Positions 34,488-44,100 of a stretch of 64,000 nt of DNA are shown one piece after another; position 1 is the first letter of the stretch; each line of letters opens with the position of its first letter. The notes under the pieces are model-generated. The model was not told the DNA's origin. It made no database searches and was given only the letters and a program-made list of their open reading frames with translations. Where the stretch lies: contig CAVWLA010000001.1 of assembly GCA_963755825.1 (NCBI GenBank), positions 1,612,001-1,676,000 on the forward strand, in the 5' to 3' direction. Both the position numbers and the translations under genes were made by a program. The stretch comes from DATBQN01 sp963755825. GTDB taxonomy: Bacteria > Acidobacteriota > Thermoanaerobaculia > Multivoradales > UBA5704.

Positions 34488-35465
34488 TCAGATCTCGAGC
34501 AGGATCTTGCCGAAGTTGCGGTCCGCCTCCATGTAGGCGTGCGCCGCGGCGGCCTCGGCGAAGGGGAAGACGCGGTCGACGATCGGGCGCAGGCGGCCGG
34601 CGACGAACTCCGGCAGCCAGCGCTCGCGGAAGCGGCGGGCGATGGCGCGCTTGCCCTCGATGGGGAGCGGCCGCATCGACGAGCCGAGGATCTGCAGCCG
34701 GCGGAGGATGAGCGGCAGGACGTCGAGCTCCCCCATCTCGCCGCCGAGGTCGCCGACGAGGATCAGCCGGCCGTCGGGCTTCAAGACCGAGAGGTTGCGC
34801 GCCAGGTAGGGGCCGCCGATGAAGTCCTCGACGACGTCGACGCCCTCGCCGCCGGTCCACGCGAGCACCGCCGCCGCGAAGTCGACCTCCTTGTAGTTCC
34901 ACCCCGCCGCGGCGCCCAGCTCGATGGCGCGGGCGATCTTCTCCGCCGAGCCGGCGGTCACCAGCGCGCGGGCGCCGGCGGCGCGCGCCAGCTGGATGCA
35001 GGCGGTGCCGACGCCGCTGCCGCCGGCGTGGATGAGGACGGTCTGCCCGGCGGCGAGGCCGCCGAGCGCGAAGAGCGTGGTGTCGGCGGTGAAGAAGACC
35101 TCGGTCGTCGCGGCGGCGGCGGCGAAGCTCCAGCCCGCCGGGATGGCGACCGCCATCTCGGCGTCGAGCGGACAGAGCTCGGCATACCCGCCGCCGCCGA
35201 CGATGCCGCAGACGCGCTCGCCGACGGCGTGGCCGCGGACCTCGGAGCCCCAGCCGACGACCTCGCCGGCGAGCTCGACGCCGAGGATCGGCGACACCCC
35301 GGGCGGCGGCGCGTAGGAGCCGGCGCGCTGCATGACGTCGGCGCGGTTGAGCGCCGCGGCGCGCACCCGCACCAGCAGCTCGTGGGGGCCGGGCACCGGG
35401 TCCGGCACTTCGCCCACATCGAGCACCTCGGGACCGCCGTGGCCGCGGCAGACGACGGCGCGCAT
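34488..35465 (-). CDS. MDR-family NAD(P)H oxidoreductase (quinone oxidoreductase/enoyl reductase-like)
   Basis: The product is 325 residues. It has a zinc-free medium-chain dehydrogenase/reductase fold of the PIG3-like quinone oxidoreductase group: N-terminal GroES-like domain (ALNRADVMQRAGSY) and Rossmann motif IHAGGSGVGTACIQLA. It lacks the zinc-binding Cys cluster. The same fold serves as enoyl reductase in PKS and other pathways. It is the last gene of the NRPS operon; its ATG overlaps the preceding stop by one base (TGATG). In that context I propose reduction of an enoyl-CoA made by the MaoC enzyme; generic quinone reduction is the alternative. Confidence 0.87.
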   Translation of the reverse strand: MRAVVCRGHGGPEVLDVGEVPDPVPGPHELLVRVRAAALNRADVMQRAGSYAPPPGVSPILGVELAGEVVGWGSEVRGHAVGERVCGIVGGGGYAELCPLDAEMAVAIPAGWSFAAAAATTEVFFTADTTLFALGGLAAGQTVLIHAGGSGVGTACIQLARAAGARALVTAGSAEKIARAIELGAAAGWNYKEVDFAAAVLAWTGGEGVDVVEDFIGGPYLARNLSVLKPDGRLILVGDLGGEMGELDVLPLILRRLQILGSSMRPLPIEGKRAIARRFRERWLPEFVAGRLRPIVDRVFPFAEAAAAHAYMEADRNFGKILLEI

Positions 35466-35974
35466 CAGCGGGCCGCCCGCCGCGGCACCAGGAAGGTGCG
35501 CCGCGCGGAGAGGAAGAGCGTGCCGTCGGCCTTGACGCCGCGCGTCTCGCAGGTGACCACCCCCTGCTCTGGCCGCGAGGCCGATGGGCGGACCGCCAGC
35601 ACCTCGCTCTCGGCGTAGACGGTGTCGCCGACGAAGACCGGCGCCAGCAGGCGGATCTCGCCCCAGCCGAGGTTGGCGATCGCCCGCGCGCTGGTGCTCT
35701 CGACGCTCATGCCGCTGACGATCGAGAGCGTCACCAGCGACGAGACCAGCGGCCGCCCGAACTCGGTGCCGGCGGCGTAGGCGGCGTCGATGTGCAGCGG
35801 GTGGTTGTTCTGGGCGAGGAGCGAGCCCCAGACGTTGTCCGCCTCGGTGATCGTCCGCCCCGGCCGGTGCTCGACGATCTCGCCGACCGTGAAGTCCTCG
35901 AGGGAGAGGCCCCGCGACTCGCGGTAGCGGCCCTCCCCCACCCTTTCGTAGGCCGGCAGATCGGCGAAGCTCAC
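35465..35974 (-). CDS. MaoC-family hydratase/dehydratase (mesaconyl-CoA hydratase-like)
   Basis: The product is 169 residues with a hotdog fold. It has FTVGEIVEHRPGRTITEADN, then AQNNHPLHIDAAYA (the hydratase-2-like catalytic segment), GRPLVSSLVTLSIVSGMSV and NLGWGEIRLLAPVFVGDTVYAESE. This arrangement is closest in my reading to mesaconyl-CoA/beta-methylmalyl-CoA hydratases and their relatives. It would interconvert a beta-hydroxyacyl-CoA (malyl-type) and an enoyl-CoA. Its ATG overlaps the lyase stop by 4 nt (ATGA). Pairing with a CitE-like lyase fits either methylaspartate-pathway breakdown or, in reverse, synthesis of substituted succinyl-CoA. Confidence 0.88.
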   Translation of the reverse strand: MSFADLPAYERVGEGRYRESRGLSLEDFTVGEIVEHRPGRTITEADNVWGSLLAQNNHPLHIDAAYAAGTEFGRPLVSSLVTLSIVSGMSVESTSARAIANLGWGEIRLLAPVFVGDTVYAESEVLAVRPSASRPEQGVVTCETRGVKADGTLFLSARRTFLVPRRAAR

Positions 35975-36939
35975 AGCACCGCCCGCACGCCGCTGCCGCC
36001 CGCCGGCCGCGGCGACGGCTTCGCCTGGTTGGCGGCGCTGGCGGCGTTTGCGACGCTCGCCGGCAGGCCGCCCGGCCGGCTCGGCACGCGGGCGGCGAGG
36101 GCCAGCAGGCGGCGCGCCGCGATCACCGCCGGCGGCCCCACCATGCGGCCGTCGAGGACGGCGATCCGCCCCTGGCTGTCGTCGATGGCGGCGAGGATGG
36201 CGCGCGCCTCGGCGAGCGCCGCCGGCTCCGGTGTGAAGGCGGCGTTGATCGGCGGCACCTGGCGCGGATGGACGGCGACCTTGCCGGCGAAGCCCATGCC
36301 GCGCACCCGCTCGACCTCGGCACGCAGCCCCTCGCCGTCTTCGATGTCGAAGAACGGCGTGTCGATCGCCAGCACTCGCGCCCGCGCCGCCGCGGCGACG
36401 ATCCGCGAGCGGGCGAAGAGCAGGTGCTCCCAGGCCATGACGCCGCCGAGATCGGCCGAGAAGTCGGCGGCGCCGAAGATGAGCGCCGCCACCCGCGGGC
36501 TCGCGGCGGCGATCTCCTCGACCGCGGCGAGGCCGCGCGCGGTCTCGATGAGGGCGAGGAAGGAGACGTCGCGGAGGCGCTCGCCGAGCACATCCTCGAC
36601 GATGCGGACGTCCTCCGCCGACTCGACCTTGGGGAGCATCAGAGCGTCGATGCGGGCGCCGCCGTCGAGGAGAGCGAGGAGGTCGCGCAGGCCGTCCGCC
36701 GTGCGCAGCGCGTTCGGCCGCACCGCCCGCGTGAAGCCCGGCCGGGCGGGCTCGGCGGCGAGGAACGCCAGCATGGCGCGGCGGGCCGCCTCGCGGCGGT
36801 CGGGCGGCACCGAGTCCTCAAGGTCGAGGGTGCCGATGTCGGCGCCCACCTCGACGGCGCGGCCGTATTGGCGGACGTCCAAGCCGCAGGTGATGAGCAT
36901 GCTGCGGCAGCAGAACGGCGACCCCAGGGCGCCGCTCAT
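35971..36939 (-). CDS. CitE/HpcH-family CoA ester lyase (malyl-CoA lyase-like)
   Basis: The product is 322 residues with a TIM barrel of the CitE/Mcl family: RSMLITCGLD near the start, DIGTLDLEDSVPPDRR (metal-ligand acidic pair), a central Arg/Glu region (LALIETARGLAAVEEIA), FGAADFSADLG, and KVAVHPRQVPPINAAF. Family members cleave or form malyl-, beta-methylmalyl- or citramalyl-CoA, i.e. an aldol/Claisen reaction between an acyl-CoA and a 2-oxoacid. The last ~40 residues are a low-complexity Ala/Pro tail. It overlaps the oxoamine synthase stop by 4 nt (ATGA), so expression is tightly coupled to the NRPS operon. Confidence 0.9.
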   Translation of the reverse strand: MSGALGSPFCCRSMLITCGLDVRQYGRAVEVGADIGTLDLEDSVPPDRREAARRAMLAFLAAEPARPGFTRAVRPNALRTADGLRDLLALLDGGARIDALMLPKVESAEDVRIVEDVLGERLRDVSFLALIETARGLAAVEEIAAASPRVAALIFGAADFSADLGGVMAWEHLLFARSRIVAAAARARVLAIDTPFFDIEDGEGLRAEVERVRGMGFAGKVAVHPRQVPPINAAFTPEPAALAEARAILAAIDDSQGRIAVLDGRMVGPPAVIAARRLLALAARVPSRPGGLPASVANAASAANQAKPSPRPAGGSGVRAVL

Positions 36940-38183
36940 GAGCGCACCGCTGCGGCCGCCACCTCGTCGATCACCTCGCGCGCGATGCCGCCGAACTCGG
37001 CGATGTCCTCGGGCCGGTTGTCGGCGCGCAGCATGACGCGGAGGCCGGCCTGGCCGCGCGGCACGATGGGGAAGAAGACCGCCGAGGTGTAGTAGCCGCG
37101 CTCGAGGATGCGCCCCGAGCAGGCGACCGTCGCCTCCTCGTCGCCGATCGGCACCAGGCGGATGTTCAAGCCGTTGCCGCTCTCCTCGGTGGGGATGAGG
37201 CGATCGAAGAGGGCGACGTTCGCCGCCAGCCGAGCCTGCAGGGCGGCGAGCTCGGGCGAGCGGTGGATGCCGATCGAGGCGAGGGTGGCGCCGAGGCTGG
37301 GGACGCTCGGCGCGTTCGACCAGGCGATCGGCCCGCCGTGCCGGCAGAGGATGGCGTGCTGCTTCTTCGGCCCCAGCATGATGGCGCCGCCGCTCGCCCC
37401 GAAGGCCTTGGCGAGCGAGCCGGCGACGACGGTGAGCGGGTTGAGCTCGGGCCCCAGCTGCGAGCGCACGTAGCCCTCGCCGCGCTCGCCGTAGATCGAC
37501 AGCGAGTGGGAGTCGTCGAAGTAGAGGAAGAGCCCGTAGCGATCCTGCAGGGCGAGCAGCCCGGCGACCATGGCGCTGCCGCCGGTCGAGTAGGCGCCGT
37601 CGGCGATGTAGGCGACGCGGCGGTGGCGGCGGCAGGCGTCCTCGACGAAGTCGAGGTCGTTGTGCGGCGAGGTGAGGACCGTCGTCTCGTCGGCGCAGAC
37701 CGGTTTGGCGAGGTTCATCGAGAAGTGGCAGTACTTGTCGAACACCATCACCCGCGGCTCGCCGTCGTCCATCAGGTGGCCGGAGGCGATGAGCGGCAGC
37801 ACTCCCGCCGTCGCCGCCGAGGCCGAGGTGGTGAGGACGACGTCCGCCCCCCAGAGCGCCGAGAGCGCCGCCTCGGCGTCGTCGAGGAGCGCGCTGTGGA
37901 CGCGCAGGCGCGACATCGAGATGGCGTAGAGCCCCTCCTCGCGGAGGGAGCGGATGGTCCCCTCGAGGAGGGCCGGATGCGACTGCAGGCCGAGGTAGGC
38001 GCAGGAGGAGAGGTTGACGAAGGTATGGCCGCTCCGGCGGTCGACGACGCGGTCGTCGGCGCGGTCGCCCGCCTGGCGTCCGGGGATGCCGAGCAGGCCG
38101 TGATCCTCGGCGTCCTGCCAGGCGCGGTCGCCGATGGGAATGGCCTTGGTGTTGTTGCGGAAACGGTGGATCAGGGGTTCCAT
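36936..38183 (-). CDS. Alpha-oxoamine synthase-family PLP enzyme (KBL/BioF/CqsA-like)
   Basis: The product is 415 residues from ATG 38183, overlapping the NRPS stop by 13 nt; the frame extends upstream only as antisense of the NRPS. Fold type I PLP enzyme: NLSSCAYLGLQSHPALLEG, HSALLDDAEAALSALWGAD, DKYCHFSMNLA, YFDDSHSLSIYGERGEG and the Schiff-base Lys259 in GSLAKAFGASGG. Alpha-oxoamine synthases condense an acyl thioester with an amino acid, with decarboxylation, to give an alpha-amino ketone. Directly after an NRPS whose last domain is an unpaired C, it probably makes or receives an aminoketone building block. The acyl donor could be the CoA ester produced by the three downstream enzymes. 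Confidence 0.88.
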   Translation of the reverse strand: MEPLIHRFRNNTKAIPIGDRAWQDAEDHGLLGIPGRQAGDRADDRVVDRRSGHTFVNLSSCAYLGLQSHPALLEGTIRSLREEGLYAISMSRLRVHSALLDDAEAALSALWGADVVLTTSASAATAGVLPLIASGHLMDDGEPRVMVFDKYCHFSMNLAKPVCADETTVLTSPHNDLDFVEDACRRHRRVAYIADGAYSTGGSAMVAGLLALQDRYGLFLYFDDSHSLSIYGERGEGYVRSQLGPELNPLTVVAGSLAKAFGASGGAIMLGPKKQHAILCRHGGPIAWSNAPSVPSLGATLASIGIHRSPELAALQARLAANVALFDRLIPTEESGNGLNIRLVPIGDEEATVACSGRILERGYYTSAVFFPIVPRGQAGLRVMLRADNRPEDIAEFGGIAREVIDEVAAAAVRS

Positions 38184-41100
38184 GGATCGGTCCTCTCGCG
38201 GCCGTCGGCGTGTGCGACGGCGGTCGTTCCGTAAGCGCCGAGGCGGCGCTCGCGGGCGCCGGCCGCCAGCCGGTGGTGGGGGTCGGGGAGAAGTCGTTCG
38301 AGCCGCGCCTCGGGATCGGCGGCGATCCCGGCGATCACCTCCTCGTAGTCGCGGCAGAGGGCGGTGATCGTCGCCGGGTCGAAGAGGTCGGCGGCGCCGG
38401 TCAGGCGGCAGAAGAGGCGGTCGACGTCCTCGCGGCCGGCGACCAGGAGGTCGTACTTGGCCGGCTCCTCGGCCTCGTCGAAGCTCTCGATGGCGAGCTC
38501 GGCGAGCGGCCCGCCGCCGGCGGCGTCGGGCGGCCGGCTGCCGGCCGAGAAGTTCTGCATGTTGAAGGCGGCGCGGAACATCAGCGTGCGGTGGTGCCGC
38601 TGCCGCGGGTAGAGGGCGGCGAGGAGGGCCGGGAACGGCACGTCCTGGTGGCGGTAGGCGTCGAGCACGGCGGCGCGCACCCGCTGCATCAGCTCGCGGA
38701 GCGTGGGATTGCCAGAGAGATCGGTGCGCACCGTGACCGAGTTCATGAACATGCCGAGGAGAGGCGCCAGCTCCCGCCGATGGCGCCCTGAGACCAGGGT
38801 GCCGACGAGGATGTCTACCGCGCCGGTGTAGCAGTGGAGCAGAGCCTGAAGGGCGGCGGTGAGCGCCATCGAGACGGTGCAGCCGGCGGCCCGCGCCGCG
38901 GCGCGGAGGCCGGCGAGCGCCTCGCCATGGACGGCGAAGGCGCCGGCGACCGTCGCCGGCCCGAGGACCGGCGGGCGGGGCCGGTCGGCGGGGATGTCGA
39001 GCGCCGGCGGCCGGTCGGCGAGGACGGCGCGCCAGTGATCGAGCTGCGCGGCGAGCGCCGGCCCGGCGAAAGTGTGCCGCTGCCACCAGGCGAAGTCGCC
39101 GAATTGCAGCTCCGGCGGCGGCAGCGGCGACGGCGCGCCGCGGACCCAGGCGGCGTAGAGCGCCGTCAGCTCGCCCTCGAAGACCTCGATCGACCAGCCG
39201 TCGCCGATCGCGTGGTGCATGTTGAGGAGGAGCGCGTGGTCGAGGCCGCCGAGGCGGACGGCGGTGAGGCTGAAGAGCGGTCCGCGCTCGACGTCGAACG
39301 GCCGCCGCGCGTCGGCGGCGGCGAGCGCGTGGAGGAGGCTCTCCCGCCGCGGCGCCGGCAGGCCGGCGAGGTCGAGCAGGGGAAGCGCGGGGCCTCCGCC
39401 GGCGGCGGCCGGCGGCGCGACCACCTGCACCAGCTCGCCCGCCTCGGCGCGGAAGGTGGTGCGGAGAACGTCGTGCCGGCGCCAGATCTCGCCGAGGGCG
39501 CCGGCGAGAGCGCCGAGGGCGAGCGGCCCGCGGAGGCGGAGGGCGAACGGCATGTTCATCGCCGCCGAGATCGGCCCGCCCTGCAGGTCGAGGGCCCACT
39601 CCTGGAGGAAGCTCGCCGGCAGCCTGCTGCCGGCCGGCGCCGCGGTGATCGGCGGCAGCGGCGGGAGGCCCGATCGGCCCTCCCCCGCGGCGTCGATCTC
39701 CGCCGCCAGCTCGCCGAGCGTGGCGCGCTCGAAGAGGCGGACGAGCGGCAGCTCGACGCCGAAGGCCTCGCGCACCCGGAAGGCGACCTGGGTGGCAAGG
39801 AGCGAGTGGCCGGAGAGGGCGAAGAAGTCGTCCTCGACGCCGACGCCGTCGACCGCCAGCACCTCGCTCCAGATTGCCGCCAGCAGCTCCTCGCTGGGGT
39901 TGCGCGGCGGCGTCCGCCGCCGCGCCGCCGCGCCGGCCGGCGGGAGCTCAACCGACCCCGGAAGCGAGCGCTCGAGGGCGGCGCGATCGACCTTGCCGTT
40001 GGCGGTGAGCGGCAGCGCGGCGAGCGCCACGATGAGCGACGGCACCATGTGCTCCGGCAGCCGCCGGCGCAGGTGGGCGCGGAGCTCGGCGGGGCCGGCG
40101 GGGCCGGCGGTCTCGACGTAGGCGACGAGGCGCAGGTCGCCGCGCTCGCGGCGCGCCAGCACCGCTGCCTGGCGCACGCCGGGATGGCTGGCGAGGGCGG
40201 CCTCGATCTCACCGGGCTCGATGCGGAAGCCGCGCAGCTTCACCTGCCGATCGACGCGGCCGAGGAACTCGAGGCGCCCGTCCGCCAGATGGCGGGCGAG
40301 GTCGCCGGTGCGGTAGAGGCGCGCGCCGGGGGCGCCGCGGAGAGCGGCCGCGGCGTCCGGCACGAAGGCGGCGGCGGTCAGGTCGGGGCGGCCGGCGTAA
40401 CCGCGGGCGAGGCCGTCGCCGCCGGCGTGGAGCTCGCCCATGGCGCCGAGCGGCGCCGGGCCGCCGCCGGCGAGGTCGAGGACCACGGCGCGGCTGCCGG
40501 CGATCGGCCGTCCGAGCGGCACCGTGCCGCCCACCGCCGCCGGTGTGGCGAGCGGGGCGCAGGCGGTGAAGGTGGTGTTCTCGGTCGGCCCGTAGCCGGC
40601 GATGACGAGCGTCGACGGCAGCGCCGCGACGGCGCGCGCGGTGAGGTCCGGCGACAGCGCGTCGCCGCCGACGAGGAGCCGCGCGAGGCTCGCGAGGAGC
40701 TCCGGCGAGCGCTCGACGACCTGTTCGACGGTCTGATGGAAGAGGCCGGCGGTCAGCCACATGACGGAGATGCCATGGCGGGCGACGAGCGCCGCGATCT
40801 CCGCCGGCGCCAGGGCACCCGGCGCCGGCACCACCAGCCGGGCGCCGTTGGCGAGGGTCCCCCAGACCTCGGCCGTCGAGGCGTCGAAGGAGAACGGCGC
40901 CAGCGCGACGCCGACCTGCGCCGCGCCGAAGGCGACGCAGCCGGCGACGAGACGGGCGACGGCGCGGTGGGTGACCGCGACGCCCTTCGGCCTGCCGGTC
41001 GAGCCCGAGGTGTACATCACGTAGACCAGGTGATCGGGATCGAGGTGGCGCGAAACCGGACCCTCAGCGTCTGCCACCAGCCCCGCCGGGGTCAGGCCGC

Positions 41101-44100
41101 CGGCGAGCGACTCGAGGGTGAGGATCGGGCAGCGGCCGCCCGCGCCGCCGGCGAGCGCGAGCGCCGCATCGAGAGCCTCCAGACGGCCGAGGCTCGCCTC
41201 GCAGGTGAGGATCGCGGCGGCGCCGGCGGCGGCGGCCATGAACGCCAGGCGCTCGCTCGGCAGCTCGGCGTCGAGCGGCAGGTAGGCGCCGCCGGCGAGG
41301 ACGACGGCGAGCGCGGCGAGATAGAGCTCCGGCGAGCGCGGCAGGCAGAGGCCGACGACGACGTCGGGGCCGACGCCGGCGCCCTCGAGCGCCCGCGCCA
41401 GGCGCCCGGCGCGCGCCGCGAGCGCGCCGTAAGTGAGCGAGCCGCCGGGCGCCTCGCCGGCGCCACTCTCGATCGCCACGGCGTCCGGCCGCAGCGCGGC
41501 CTGGCGCGCGACGAGGCCGGCAAGGGTTTCTCCGGGCGCCGGCGAATCCTCCTCCGCGCTCCACTCGACGAGGAGCTGATGGCGCTCGGCGGCGCTGGCG
41601 AGAGGGAGCGCCGAGAGCTGCTCCTCGGGCACCGCGACGGCGGCGGCGAGGAGGCGGAGGTAGCGCTCGGCGAGGCGCGCGGCGGTCGAGCGGTCGAAGA
41701 GGTCGGGGTCGACCTCGAGGCGGCCGGCGAGGTCGCCGCCGTCGGCGAGCCAGGCGAAGGAGAGGCCGAACTTTTCCGCCCGCGCCGCCGCCGGAAAGGG
41801 GACGGCCTCGAGGCCGGGCAGCTCGAGCCGCTCGCCGCCGACCGGGAAGAGCTGGAACGAAGTCTGGAAGAGCGGGTTGCGCGCCGGACTGCGCGCCGGA
41901 GCCAGCTCGCCGATCAGCCGCTCGAACGGCAGATCCTGATGCGCAAAGGCGTCCAGCGCCACCTGCCGCACCCGCTCGACGAGCGCCGCGAAGGTCGGCT
42001 CGCCGCCGAGGTCAACGCGCAGCGCCAGCAGGTTGACGAAGAAACCGATCAGGCCCTCGATCTCGCCGCGGCTGCGGTTGGCGATGGGGGCGCCGATGAC
42101 GATGTCCTCGCCGCCGCCGTGGCGGGCGAGGAGGGCGAGGAAACCGGCGAGGAGGACCATGAACGGCGTCGCGCCGGACGCCGCGGCGACGGCGTGGAGG
42201 CGGTCGGCGACGGCGCGCGGCAGCGGGGCGACGAGGCTCTCGCCGCGGCCGCTCCGCAGGGCCGGCGCCGGCCGGTCGGCGGGGAGCTCCATCTCGGGAG
42301 CGCCGGCGAGGCGCTGGCGCCAGTGGGCGAGCTCGCGCGCGAGCACCTCGCCGGCGAGCCACTCCCGCTGCCAGACCGCGAAATCGGCGTACTGGATGGC
42401 GAGCGCCGGCAGCGCCGCCGGCCGCCCCTCGACCGCCGCGCGGTAGCAGGCCGAGAGCTCGCGGACGAAGATGCCGACCGACCAGCCGTCGAAGGCGATG
42501 TGATGGAAGCTGAAGAGGACGGCGTGGTCGCGCGGCGACAGGCGAGCGACGAGACAGCGGGCGAGCGGCCCCCGCGCCAGGTCGAAGCGGCGGCCGCCGC
42601 CGGCCCGGCCGGCGAGGCGCGGCGCCTCGGCCTCGCGGCGGCCGGCCGCGAGCGCCGAGAGGTCGACCAGCGGCAGCGGGAAGGGCGCCGGCGCGGCGAT
42701 CCGCTGCACCGCGCGGCCGCCCTCCTCGGCGAAGGTGGTGCGCAGGGCCTCGTGGCGCGCGACGACCGCGGCGACCGCCGCCGCGAAGGCGGCGAGGTCG
42801 AGGTCGCCGCGCAGGCGGAACGCCGCCGGCTCGTCGTAGAGGCCGAGGCCGCCGCGCGGGTCGAGCCTGTCGAGCAGCCAGAGGCGCTCCTGGGCGAAGG
42901 AGAGCGGCAGCGGGCGGTCGCGCGGCACGGGGAGGATCGGCGGCGCCGCAAGAGGTTCCGGCCCGGCGTCGGCGCGCAGACGGTCGACCTCCGCCGCCAG
43001 CTCGCCCACCGTCGGCCGCTCGAAGAGGGCGCGCAGCGGCACCTCGACGGCGAGCTCGCGGCGGACGCGCGAGATCACCTGGGTGGCGAGGAGCGAGTGG
43101 CCGCCGAGGACGAAGAAATCGTCGTCGACGGCGGGAAGGGCGCCGGTCGGGCTGCCGAGCAGGTCGAACCAGATCGCCGCGATCTGCCGCTCGGTCGCCG
43201 TCCGCGGGGGACTCGCCCCCGCCGCCGGAGCGCCCTCGGCCGCCGGGGCCGGCAGGCGGCGGCGATCGATCTTCCCCGTCGCCGTGATCGGCAGCGCCGC
43301 GAGCTCGACGAAGACGGCGGGGAGCATGTAGTCGGGAAGACGGGCGGCGAGAAAGCTCCGCAGCTCCGGCGCGGCGAGCCGAGGCACACCGCCGCCGGCA
43401 CCGCCGCCCTCCGGCTGGAGCTGACCGCGATCCACCACCACGTAGGCGACGAGACGGCGGTCGCCGGGAGCGTCCTCGCGCAGCAGCACGGCCGCGGCGG
43501 CGACCGCGGGATGCTCGAGGAGCCGCGCCTCGATCTCCCCCAGCTCGATGCGGAAGCCGCGCAGCTTGACCTGCGAGTCGATCCGCCCGAGGAGCTCGCA
43601 GACGCCGTCGGCGCGCAGCCGCGCGAGATCGCCCGTGCGGTAGAGGCGAGCCCCGGCGGGCGCCGAATCCGCGAAGGGGTCGGGCAGAAAGCTGCGCGCC
43701 GTCTGCCCCGGCCGCCCGGCGTAGGCGCGCGCCAGGCCGTCGCCGCCGAGGGCGAGCTCGCCGATGCCGCCGAGCGGCACCGGCCGCTGGCGGGCGTCGA
43801 GCACGTAGAGGCGGGTGTTGGCGATCGGCCGGCCGACCGGCACCGCGCTCTCCACCGCCGGCATCGCGGCCAGCCGGTGCCAGGTGGCGAAGGTGGTGCT
43901 CTCGGTCGGCCCGTAGACGTCGAGGAGGCGGCCCGGCGGCGCGCCGGAGGCGAGCACCTCGCGCAGACGCCGCGGATCGACCGCCTCGCCGCCCACCAGC
44001 AGATGGCGGAGGGCGCCGAAGGCGCCAGGGTCGTCGAGGGCGACGCGATGGAAGAGCGCCGTGGTGAGGAAGGCGGCGGTGACCCCGCCGCCGGCGAGAG

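Noticed and set aside
34488..36939. Simple catabolic methylaspartate-cycle operon
   Set aside because: Kept only as an alternative: no methylaspartate ammonia-lyase or mesaconate CoA-transferase is present, and the genes are translationally coupled to an NRPS and an oxoamine synthase.
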